DNA from: Echinostoma caproni
Lineage: Eukaryota; Platyhelminthes; Trematoda; Plagiorchiida; Echinostomatidae
Reading direction: 5' to 3'
Assembly (NCBI GenBank): GCA_900618425.1
Contig: UZAN01055290.1
Location: 1-14,658, forward strand
Length of the DNA: 14,658 nucleotides
Both the position numbers and the translations under genes were made by a program. Under the pieces are notes generated by a model that did not search any database, had not been told where the DNA came from, and saw only the letters and a program-made list of their open reading frames with translations. This document shows positions 7,461-14,658 of the stretch, piece by piece. Numbering within the stretch: position 1 is the stretch's first letter; each line of letters opens with the position of its first letter.

Positions 7461-7490
7461 TTTCAAGTTTGGCTCACAGTTACTTGTGAG
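7461..7490 (+). repeat. Direct repeat, copy 2 (30 nt)
   Basis: Partner of 7013-7042, 28 of 30 identical, followed by GATGGGATGG. It is too long for a LINE-type target-site duplication. More likely it is the shared tail of two neighbouring repeat copies or a local duplication. Confidence 0.85.
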
Positions 7491-7708
7491 GATGGGATGG
7501 TTGCTTCCGTACAGTGAAAAAGGAACGGAAACAAAATAGCACTCTGAAAACCCGAAAGTTGAACTCCAACAAGGGTGAAGATTTATCAAAACAAAAAGTG
7601 AGTCGTGTCCTATGTGAACAGTAACTGATTAGTACATTCCACACATCAAGTGCCAGACGGCAATCCGAAGGACGTTGAATCAGAATGCCACGGCCAAGTA
7701 TTGGCATT
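7491..7708. other. Unassigned spacer
   Basis: Only small frames without motifs (the minus frame at 7480-7707 has none). Confidence 0.35.
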
Positions 7709-7975
7709 GGTGGTGGTGGTGATGCATCGGTTTAGTAGCTGCCACCGGCGTGGAACCTATGGTCCGAGGTTGGAGCCCCACCAACGACAACGCCACCCAA
7801 CTTTGGTGGTAGGCAGATTTCGTGTCGTCCGGTTCAATACCAAGTCTAACCTTGTGATTCGCTACTCCAACTTCCGGGGCTTAGGTTACCGGTTTCCATC
7901 ACCGAACAGGTCTTCGTAATCATGAGGTCTACCCCGTCTGCTGTTCACCGCACAAATGTGTGATAAAAAAAAAAA
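7709..7975 (+). mobile_element. SINE family A, full-length diverged copy
   Basis: Same order as the copy at 12719: GGTGGTGATGCATCGGTTTAG head (box A damaged), TGGTCCGAGGTTGGAGCCCC (box B damaged), CACCCAACTTTGGTGGTAGGCAG, GTCGTCCGGTTCAATACC, GGGGCTTAGGTTACCGGTTT, ACCCCGTCTGCTGTTCACC, ending GTGTGATAAAAAAAAAAA. The A-rich tail supports LINE-mediated insertion. Both promoter boxes carry changes, so this copy is probably silent. Confidence 0.9.
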
Positions 7976-8666
7976 CAATTTAAAAAGTCAAGATAAATTA
8001 AACGGAAGACCCTTTATCCAAGGAGGATGAAACGTAGTGAAAAACGTGAGCAAATGAATTAAGAATGGAAAGCGAAGGTTTGTAAGTAAATCGAATAGGG
8101 TTATGAGCAACAGATAAAAGGGTCAGCCCATTTAGAAGCAGTTTTTCAAAAACTCTCAATACTGCTGATGTGCAAAAAATTAGTCGGCGCTTGGAAAACA
8201 CTTTTTGGAGGACGTGTTATCCGAGCAGCTCTCCAGCAATCATAGATACTTCCAGAAGACAAACTAACTGAACAACTTGGAAACAGGTTTAACAAATCGT
8301 TCGGCACAGACTTTAACTTTTCAAAGGGATGGGATAACTAATCAGTCTTGTGCCTTGTTGGATTGAAGGGACCTCAAACACTTCAAAACTTCTACCGGNA
8401 GGCGTAAATGAAGATGGTATTGGGTTCAGAACAGAAACATTTGCGAATAAACGGTTCAACTCATGAACATCCTAGAAAGAGCTATTTCGTGAGCCGCAGT
8501 GCTGCTTCTAGACAGACCACATCATGACAATACTTGTTTCCCATAGGAGTTTCAATATGCATCCGATTTGGGATCAACATTTTTATTTTGATTGAAAATC
8601 ATAGATCGTTAAAAGTACTACACCTTCCAGTCTTGTAGACCTTTTCTTTATCAAAACGGAGCCGAT
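7976..8666. other. Unassigned stretch with one ambiguous base
   Basis: No gene recognised. Position 8399 is n. The minus-strand frame at 7998-8201 has no family motif. No repeat family was identified here. Confidence 0.35.
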
Positions 8667-9044
8667 TTAAAAAAGAAGGGAATATGTCGCTCCAAATATA
8701 CAAAGTATCAACTGGGCAACGCAGATTGTGGTAAAAATTAAGATAACATGTGAGGTGTTCATGACTGGAAGAGTTCTCAGCATTCGAAAAGATGGTGAAG
8801 TCGATAGAATAAACCATTTTCGTAAGTCTAGCCAAGTTGTCAAGGGGACTAATTCTCCCTCTGGTGAGCCTAGAGGTGAAATGGGTCCTTCAATGATGAA
8901 ATTTTGGCATGTAAAAACATTACAGCAATGGTTTGAGTAGCTCATGAAAGCCCGCTTTTCAATGAAAATAATCTTCAGGTGGTTTACAAAGATACCATCA
9001 AGTTGGACACTGAATAGGGCAGGAAAATTCACAAGATTTGTCAT
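8667..9044 (-). other. Unidentified 125-codon open frame with a protein-like frame opposite it
   Basis: The minus strand is open for 125 codons and includes segments such as EGPISPLGSPEGELVPLTT and the hydrophobic HVILIFTTICVAQLILCIF. On the plus strand, about 107 codons from 8728 to 9050 are open except for one TAG at 8938-8940. They include VKGTNSPSGEPRGEMGPSMM and KIIFRWFTKIPSSW. Either could be a decayed coding remnant; both cannot easily be. I do not recognise a family. A truncated SINE begins immediately at its right edge. Probably repeat-derived, or chance. Confidence 0.25.
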
Positions 9045-9045
9045 C

Positions 9046-9219
9046 TTTTAATACACTCTACCGTGTGAGAAACAGCAGACGGGGCGGACCTCATGGTCAC
9101 GAAAACCTACCCTTCGATGATGGAAACCGGTGACCTTGGCACAGGACTTGGAGTAGCGAACAACATAAGGCCTCGCTAGGATATGCGTGGTATTGAACCG
9201 GACGACATCAAAGCAGCCA
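9046..9219 (-). mobile_element. SINE family A, 5'-truncated copy (minus orientation)
   Basis: Reverse complement of the 3' half of family A: TTTAATACACTC tail, GTGTGAGAAACAGCAGACGGGG, GGAAACCGGTGACC, GAACAACATAAGGCCTCGCT and GTGGTATTGAACCGGACGACATC, then the match ends near the middle of the family. The tRNA-like head is missing, as expected of 5' truncation during target-primed insertion. Confidence 0.83.
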
Positions 9220-9349
9220 AAAATTGTCAGGCAAAGGATGTCAAAACGATTGAAATTACCCACCGTAATGCATAGAGCCTGATCTAAACCTGCTGCAAAC
9301 ATTCGGGTTACTGAATCTTTCGATGGGCCATAGCTCTTAATGCCTCTTC
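9220..9349. other. Spacer before the retroelement
   Basis: Nothing recognised. The retroelement start is placed only approximately at 9350. Confidence 0.3.
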
Positions 9350-10157
9350 AGTTCTGCACCTTGACGTGGTGTGATGGTTTGCGTGCTTCCATGACCCTGC
9401 GAGCTATACAGGATGGCTTTTCACAGCCGCAGATCCAACCATGCCTGAAAGGTCAACGGGTAGAGACCAGATGAAGATCAGTCTCACAAAGCCAGCTGCT
9501 TGGGCACCTCCTCGCTTCCCTTGATTATCCACTCCAGCAAAAAGTACTAGGAGAGGCAGTTTACCGGAGAAAAACCCTGCTAGACGGACGTAGGAGCGGG
9601 ATACTTGGGGCTTCCTCTCGACGGTGGGAGGAGTCTTCGCACTTCATTGAACAGCTACCGCCCGCCCAAGCGGGCAGTCCCAAGCCAATAAAGTGCTATC
9701 CCATCCACGTTCCGCTTGTCTTACTGGGTGCATGAGACTATGGGCTAATCCCGATAAGCGGACCGTCAACCAGCGCACCAGTGAACAAAACTGGACCGAA
9801 ATTCAAAGACCTTGTGTGATAGGTCTCCAGAAGCTCCCACACGAGTACTTCGTTCACGCCCCCGCGTTGAATCTGCGCTTCACTGCCCTGTGGGTTGAAC
9901 TTTTGAGTCAAAGGCTACGGTTAGGGTTCCCAAAGGAAAAACCCTTCGTCGGTGTAGGCAACCGCGAAGTATGCCGTGCCCCAAAGTCTTAGGTACCCAT
10001 TTGGAAAACCATCTTTCTCAACTGTTCACTTCTTCTTCTCACTCCCAAACCTTAGGAGATGCATCCTGTTTGTACCACCCATCGGATATCACTCAGCGTT
10101 CAACTAATGAGGCCCAACCACTCAGAGGCTATCAGATCTTCGAAACCAAAACTTCCT

Positions 10158-10660
10158 TTTCACTTGGCCGCATTTAATGTCCGCACACTCTACCAGATCA
10201 GTCAACAACCTGCCTTTGCTAGAACTCTTCAGACCTTCCATTTGGATGTATGCTGTCTCCAAAATACGCATACAAGACCCTACTTTAATCATCTCCCTCC
10301 GTTCTCCAGATCCAACCTCATCCTCACGTTTCATTCTCTGTGTCAGGTGATTCGGCATCCGGTGTTGCTGTTGTTGGGATGGCGCTAAGTGCCAAGGCCA
10401 AGTGCTCGCTTCTCGACTGGGTCCCCGTTAACAGCCGACTTTGCGCCGTACGTCTAAATGGTTCAGTACGAGTTAACAGCTACAGAACGAAACGTCCATA
10501 TTTATTCGTCGTATCCGCGTATGCACCGACAGATTGCAGTTCGCCAGAAGTGAAAGATGAATTCTACAAGGACCTCTCTCAACTGCTCCAAAGTGCTCGA
10601 TCAATGGACGTCGTGGTAGTCGCTAGAGAATTCAATGCTCAATACCCGTCAAGAGTCTGA
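10158..10660 (+). pseudogene. Retroelement endonuclease domain, frameshifted
   Basis: Two overlapping frames together cover an APE-like endonuclease. The first (from about 10158) carries FHLAAFNVRTLYQIS, where the conserved Asn of FNVRTL is kept, then LDVCCLQNTHTR, where the usual catalytic Glu of the SET-type motif is Asn or Gln. A frame change near 10340 leads to the second, with DWVPVNSRLCAVRL, SAYAPTD (about 10514-10534) and VVVVAREFNAQ. The last replaces the catalytic GDFNA, losing the Asp. With the frameshift and loss of two catalytic residues, this domain is dead. A stop follows at 10658-10660. Confidence 0.85.
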
Positions 10661-10749
10661 GGAATGACCGCGAGAAGTGGTGGGTAGGAAAGTGTAGAGA
10701 GATGGAGAAAGCTGCAGCTATCGGTAATAGTCGCAATCTTTTCCGATTC

Positions 10750-11440
10750 TTTAGGAGCACAGGTCCAGGGAAAGCAGGTGTGAGGTGATTAAAGAGTCTA
10801 ACAGTACTTACTATTACTTACTTACTCATATTCCGCAACGCCGTCTAGATTGATGGGCAGAACATTGTAAGGCTCAGTTCAGCTGGCCCCCGTCAGCAGA
10901 AGACCTCCCTATACCCGGTTCAACTGTGCAAATACTGCCAGTTGATATCAGTCCTCCATCTGAAACGGAGGTTACCCGAGGAGTAAATCATCTAAAATGG
11001 CATAAGGCTTCCGGCCCAGACGGGCTATCCCCATCGGTTTTTAAGGATGCAGATTCAGCCTTGGTTTTGAATTTAACGAAACTCCCGGGTTTATAATGAG
11101 AAAGAAATTAGGAATACGGGCCCCAGGAAAATAGGCGTAAGTGAGGTAATTAAAGAATCCGATGGCACACTGATTCACGATCAGCAACGCCGTCTTGATC
11201 GACGGACTGAACACTTCGAGGCTCAGTTCAACTGGCCCCATCGACCTCTGAACAATCACTCTGCACCGCGACAGGGCAAATACTGACAGGCGATGCCAGT
11301 CCTCCATCTGAAATGGAGGTTACCCAGGAAATAAGCTAGCCCAAACGGCATAAGGCTTCCGGCCCAAACGGGCTGTCTCCATCGGTATTTTTTCATCCTT
11401 GGTTTTGGAGTTAAGAAAACTCCTGGGCTCAGTGTGGGAG
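10750..11440 (+). repeat. Tandem duplication of the retroelement linker (about 357-nt period)
   Basis: The segments at about 10751-11095 and 11108-11440 contain the same blocks in the same order. They are TTAGGA with a CCAGG block, GTGAGGTNATTAAAGA, CGCCGTCT, GCTCAGTTCA, CAGTCCTCCATCTGAAA, GGAGGTTACCC, CATAAGGCTTCCGGCCCA, GGGCT with CCCATCGGT, and CTTGGTTTTG followed by AACTCC. The copies differ at many sites and by indels. Encoded motifs are RRLD, AQF, WP and HKASGPDG, of the usual domain just before the RT. The first copy is continuous with the endonuclease and the second with the RT. Confidence 0.88.
10804..10828 (+). repeat. Short (ACTT)n microsatellite
   Basis: TACTTACTATTACTTACTTACT lies inside the first copy of the duplicated linker and replaces coding sequence present in the second copy. 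It is a local slippage expansion. Confidence 0.7.
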
Positions 11441-12330
11441 AGGGAACAGATTCCAGCTGAATGGTGTGAATCGGTCATCATACCGATTTAAAAGAAAGGT
11501 GACAGATCCTCTTGTGAAAACCAAAAAGAAATTAATTTAATTAACATGGCTTCTTAACTTCTCGCTAGGATCATACTCCGTCGGTTGTCCGCCGCACGTG
11601 AAGAGTGCACACGTGAGAACCACGCTAGTTTTAGACCTGGTAGAGATTGTATCGACATCTTCACTCTTCGCCAAACTCTAGAGCACTGGCATTCTTTTCG
11701 CAGACCCACCACCTGTCTTTCTCGATCTGAAAGCGATCTTCGACCCAGTCGACCAGTCGACCGCTCTAAAATCTGGTGCTCCCTTTCCCTGAAGGGTGTG
11801 CCCGATAAGTGTATCTCAATATTACGATCCCTCCATACTCTTAGCCGAAGCCGAGTCCGAGCTTAAAGCACGTTTTCACCCGACTTCACTGCGGATACTG
11901 GTGTTTCTATTTAACTCCGTTATATATTTGATTATGGAGACAGCCCTATCCTCGTGCGACGATAGTGGCATCGATTCATTCCCAGGTGGCAGACCGTCTG
12001 ATCTAGAGGATGCAGACGACATTGTGCTACCAAGAGAAGATCCAGGTAAGTTGCAAGCTTTATTGAACAGCTTGAATGCTAGTGTAGCCATGTTTAGTAT
12101 GCGTTCTGTAAAATGCTACTACAAGACTGAGTTTGTCCAGCACCCAGCCTCACTCTAACTGGGGAAGTAATAGAGAAAGTGGATAAGTTCTGTTATCTGG
12201 GCAGCTATATTTCACCCGGTGGCGCATCACGGATGAAGTGTCAGCTCGCATACAGAAGGCTCAGTCGGCATTTGTCAATTTGAGACATCTGTGGCGCCGT
12301 CGCGACATCTGTCTGTGAAGGGTCGAATGT
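11424..12330 (+). pseudogene. Retroelement reverse transcriptase domain, multiply frameshifted
   Basis: The RT can be followed through at least four frames. An IPAEWCESVIIP-like block lies near 11450. ARIILRRL and ASFRPGRDCIDIFTLRQ lie at about 11565-11680. FLDLKAIFD (11718-11744) keeps the motif A Asp in a different frame. LSLKGVPDKCI follows near 11790. LEDADDIVL (12003-12029) has the catalytic YADD changed to DADD. KVDKFCYLGSYISPGG lies near 12180-12225, then RITDEVSARIQKAQSAF and LRHLWRRRDI in another frame. Stops and frame changes make it non-functional, and the VRQGCPLSP segment before ADD is missing. Confidence 0.9.
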
Positions 12331-12718
12331 ATGCTGTAAGCGAATTTTGATGGGGATCCAATCGAACAGTTACGCTTCGGCTCTAATATTAAGTACAATG
12401 CCTACCCACGCTGACCTACTGAACGGGCTTCGTCGTTATCTTTTGTGCGGAGGAAGTACCTCGAAGACAAATCCGGTGCACCCAAGCGGCCTATAATACT
12501 AGCTAGGATCCTGGATTCGGGTCTCCGACAGGCATTAGATATCAACCCCCAAATGGTACGAGCCAGACAAGCTTGTCGGCCCACCTACGTCAGAGCCCTC
12601 AAGCGGAAGACCCCCAGATTTAGTGATTGACAAGGCTTCAGAATGTTGTCTGATGGAATATTACGGGTCGGAAGAAGGAGCTAAGGGAGAGGGCTGGGTA
12701 TAGAAGACAGTGTTGTGT

Positions 12719-12993
12719 GGGGTGGTGGCGCAGTGGTTTAGTCGCTGTCACTGGCGTGCTTTAGACCCCATGGTCCGAGGTTCGAACCCCGCCACTGCCA
12801 CCCGACTTTGGTGGTAGGCAGCTCTGCTGTCGTCCGGTTCAATACCACACCCAACCTATCGGGGCCTTATGTGGTTTACCACTCCAGGTCCCGTGGCTTA
12901 GGTTACCGGTTCCCATCAATGAACAACAGATCCTCGTGATTATGGGATTCCACCCCGTCTGCTGTTCATCACACGAAAGTGTGTAATAAAAAA
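12719..12993 (+). mobile_element. SINE family A, best-preserved copy
   Basis: A tRNA-like head begins GGTGGTGGCGCAGTGG. Box A TGGCGCAGTGG is at 12726-12736 and an exact box B GGTTCGAACCC at 12779-12789. The head closes with GCCACTGCCACC, partly complementary to its start. The non-tRNA body follows (GACTTTGGTGGTAGGCAG, GTCGTCCGGTTCAATACCAC, GGGGCCTTATGTGGTTTACC, GGCTTAGGTTACCGGTTCCC, CACCCCGTCTGCTGTTCATC) with a GTGTAATAAAAAA tail. Both pol III boxes are intact, so of the five copies this is the one most likely to be transcribed. It adjoins the decayed retroelement. No clear target-site duplication is visible. Confidence 0.93.
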
Positions 12994-13632
12994 GTGTGAA
13001 ACAAGGATTGGGATATCTGAGCAGTTGCCCGCTTATCACTACCCCTCCATTCTATGAAATGAGCAGTGTGATCCTTATAATCCTGTGCGACGACAGTGTG
13101 GGATTATTTATGGTTTATGTATACATTTTACTGACCTAGACGCTAACTCCAGTCTAACCCCCAACCTGGAGGATCATCAGACTGAACTTCGTTTGATCTC
13201 TGTTCTCTGATGTTCTCGGCAAGATAAGATCTCCTTGTTTGATAAATGCCACCTTGTGTAGCTCGTTGGGCCATAGAGGTGAGCAAGTCATCACACCAAG
13301 TCTATTTGCAGTGTCTTCGTGACGGTCCCTGTCCACTGTTCATCACTTTTGTGTCACATTGTGTGCTAGGTTATTGTAAGCGGCATACAGCGTGCGTTCT
13401 TCCGTCGGGGTGGTGCTTGTGTTCACCTAATAGTGTGTGCATAGGGTGAATGATACTGTGCCACGACAAAAACCCGGCTCGACAAAAACTGTCACCAGTT
13501 AGGAGTGGGGATTTAGCTCATCCTCACTCATTCAGAAGTGTATCTGAGAGAAAGGTTCGTAAACATAAAAAAGAGCCTGTCGTTGTAAACCCAATGTTAC
13601 TGTGAACAATAGCCACATCAGAGCAATATACG
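12994..13632. other. Intergenic stretch downstream of the NUDC last exon
   Basis: No gene recognised. Plus and minus frames up to about 67 codons (13154-13449) have no motif. The right part should include the 3' cleavage region of the NUDC transcript ending at the poly(A) signal at 13633-13638. Confidence 0.4.
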
Positions 13633-13638
13633 TTTTAT
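13633..13638 (-). terminator. Poly(A) signal AATAAA of the NUDC last exon
   Basis: A perfect AATAAA on the minus strand, 99 nt after the NUDC stop codon, giving a short 3'UTR. Its presence suggests that the last exon belongs to a working gene and is not a processed fragment. Confidence 0.75.
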
Positions 13639-13737
13639 TCGATTATCAACCAACAAACATCAGCACGCAACCAAACACACCGGGAGAAACTGTACTCATC
13701 GCGAACGCATTGAGAGGGGGGGCAAAGTTAACTGATG

Positions 13738-14052
13738 TTAATTGAATTTACATTTGGAAAAGTCCATTTCTGGATGTGCAGCCATGAATTTTTTCAACAT
13801 TTCTTGCTTCTTCTGATCCTCCGAGGTGGGTAGACCCATCTCACGCTGACGTTGATCGTACATCATTTTCTCCACCATTGAACGTGTCTCCCCGTCCAGA
13901 TCGGACAGTTTGGAATTTTCTGGCTGCACTTTACGAGTGTTGATTTCTGGTTCCCCGTCACAAATCCGAGACCACCACTCCATTTTGTTGATCTTTTCCA
14001 AACTAATACATATGGTTAGCCCATCTTCCAACATCCAGGAGCATTCCTCTAC
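13738..14052 (-). CDS. NUDC: Nuclear migration protein NudC, last exon (C-terminal 104 residues)
   Basis: The exon opens after acceptor TTTATTTCCCAG in phase 0 and runs to TAA at 13740-13738. It starts [11 protein letters not shown], the last strand of the CS fold. It continues with the NudC hallmarks [47 protein letters not shown] and the terminal [12 protein letters not shown]. Conservation is very high and there are no stops or frameshifts. An ATG at 14091 lies inside the intron and is not a start. By position this exon is upstream of NUDC exon 1 (4773) on the same strand, so as assembled it must end a different, right-hand NUDC copy whose other exons lie beyond the window, or else the scaffold is rearranged. 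I found no CS-domain exon between it and the right edge. Confidence 0.97.
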   Translation of the reverse strand, partial: VEECSWMLEDGLTICISLEKINKMEWWSRICDGEPEINTRKVQPENSKLSDLDGETRSMVEKMMYDQRQREMGLPTSEDQKKQEMLKKFMAAHPEMDFSKCKFN

Positions 14053-14409
14053 CTGGGAAATAAAGTTCGTGTGAAGAAAAAAACAACTCAAAACAAAAAA
14101 GCTCTACAAAAATGGGTTAAAAGACGATCAGTATAACCATAGCTAACAAAATCATTATACGCTACAATAGTATTAATAATGATGATAACAATAATAATTT
14201 ACAAGCACTGTTCTAGGAGATACGGTATCCTGTTAACTACCAGAATACAGATTTAATCATAATTTAAAATTTCCCCTGGTTTCACGGAATCCAATGTACA
14301 ACTGTCTCACAAGATTAAAAAGTGACAAGATTCGAACAAGCAAATGCACTTAGTTAACCTCATAACTGATCAATTCACGAACTATGACAAAATGGGTGGC
14401 TGAGTTAAC
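14053..14409 (-). other. Intron preceding the NUDC last exon
   Basis: Non-coding, starting at the acceptor of the last exon. It includes an AT-rich TAA/GAT simple-sequence tract at about 14165-14200. No upstream NUDC exon was found before the window ends. Confidence 0.6.
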
Positions 14410-14600
14410 CGGATGAACTGTTCGGAGCCATCTTCACGTGCAACCCTCGATTTATCCAGTTAACTACACGATCGAAAAGCACTAAATCTGAATACCGGTT
14501 TCGCTAAAGCTTACCTGTAGTACACACCCAAAGTACAATCGGGGGTTTGAACTCCGATGCACTGGCATTGAGAGCGCATGTTATCATTGGGCTAAGCAGC
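14410..14600 (-). mobile_element. SINE family B, diverged copy (minus orientation)
   Basis: On the minus strand the head reads CTGCTTAGCCCAATGATAAC (box A-like TAGCCCAATGA), then GGAGTTCAAACCCC (box B-like). The body leftward (CGAAACCGGTATTCAG, TTAGTGCTTTTCGATCG, GTTGCACGTGAAGATGGC) aligns block by block with 7043-7275. Divergence between the copies is high, so both are old. It sits in the intron before the NUDC last exon. Confidence 0.7.
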
Positions 14601-14602
14601 AT

Positions 14603-14650
14603 ACACAAACACAGACAAACAAACAAACAAACGGACAGATAGACAAACAG
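14603..14650 (+). repeat. (CAAA)n/(GACA)n microsatellite
   Basis: ACAAACAAACAAACAAAC with GACAGATAGACAAAC interruptions, directly at the head side of the SINE family B copy. Simple-sequence expansion. Confidence 0.85.
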
Positions 14651-14658
14651 CGGTTGAC

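Larger units (their letters stand above)
9350..12640 (+). mobile_element. Degenerate non-LTR retrotransposon (endonuclease plus reverse transcriptase)
   Basis: This is a LINE-type element with a long 5' region (from about ACCTTGACGTGGTGTGATGG near 9358), an APE-type endonuclease, a linker and a reverse transcriptase. All are broken by frameshifts and stops. The 5' region includes a perfect hairpin GCCCGC-CCAA-GCGGGC at 9660-9675. The coding style (NVRTL, SAYAPTD, GDFNA-like, FRPGRxCID, LDLKA, ADDIVL, CYLGSYISPGG) is that of elements very abundant in flukes, often annotated as craniofacial development protein 2-like or as RT, probably RTE- or CR1-like; I am not sure of the clade. A segment of the linker is duplicated. 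The 3' end after the RT is hard to place; 12400-12640 is open on the plus strand at 12445-12630 but unrecognised. Confidence 0.88.

Noticed and set aside
8399..8399. Ambiguous base n as a scaffold gap
   Set aside because: A single n is more likely a base-call ambiguity than a join, so it alone does not explain the NUDC order.
9693..9992. 99-codon plus-strand frame, possible retroelement ORF1
   Set aside because: No zinc-knuckle, coiled-coil or other ORF1 feature; it lies in the 5' region and probably reads non-coding sequence.
10122..10358. Minus-strand open frame opposite the endonuclease
   Set aside because: Shadow of the retroelement endonuclease frame on the plus strand.
11876..12091. 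Minus-strand open frame opposite the RT
   Set aside because: Antisense of the RT segment containing ADDIVL; the plus strand carries the recognised motifs.
12719..12800. tRNA gene on the plus strand
   Set aside because: Exact A and B boxes exist, but the same head with the same non-tRNA body occurs in other copies in the window; it is SINE family A.

Overview
This window looks like nuclear DNA of a digenean flatworm (trematode). The genes are animal genes split by GT-AG introns, several of them very short (53-62 nt). Intergenic DNA is full of tRNA-derived SINEs and decayed non-LTR retrotransposons of a type common in liver and lung flukes. Base composition looks closer to Clonorchis/Opisthorchis/Fasciola/Paragonimus than to AT-rich schistosomes; this is an impression, not a count, and the species is not identified. 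One ambiguous base (n) lies at 8399.

The informative part is a compact minus-strand gene cluster at about 2.1-5.6 kb. In transcription order it holds PET117 (cytochrome c oxidase assembly factor), PCC1/LAGE3 (KEOPS tRNA-modification subunit) and the first three exons of NUDC (dynein/Hsp90 cochaperone). Each start codon sits 5-33 nt behind a pyrimidine-rich 3' splice site. An AATAAA signal lies in the gap between PCC1 and NUDC, and AATAAA repeats lie in front of PET117. This is the layout expected of a polycistronic unit resolved by spliced-leader trans-splicing, which flatworms are known to use. A probable last exon of an unidentified gene lies just upstream of PET117.

At the right end (13.74-14.05 kb, minus strand) is an intact NUDC last exon with its own poly(A) signal. 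It lies upstream, in transcription direction, of the NUDC first exon. It therefore cannot be the 3' end of that gene as assembled. Either there are two tandem NUDC copies or the scaffold is rearranged. The exon for the middle of the CS domain is not seen in the window.

The remainder is repeats. Five copies of one tRNA-headed SINE family (about 1.4, 6.5, 7.7, 9.05 and 12.7 kb) and two of a second family (about 7.0-7.3 and 14.4-14.6 kb) are present. A 5' region, frameshifted endonuclease, duplicated linker and decayed reverse transcriptase of one non-LTR element occupy about 9.35-12.64 kb. A hairpin-forming inverted repeat lies at 6.1-6.3 kb. The left 300 bases are open on the minus strand behind a good splice acceptor and may be an exon of a gene I do not recognise. 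No CRISPR array, rRNA or convincing tRNA gene is present.
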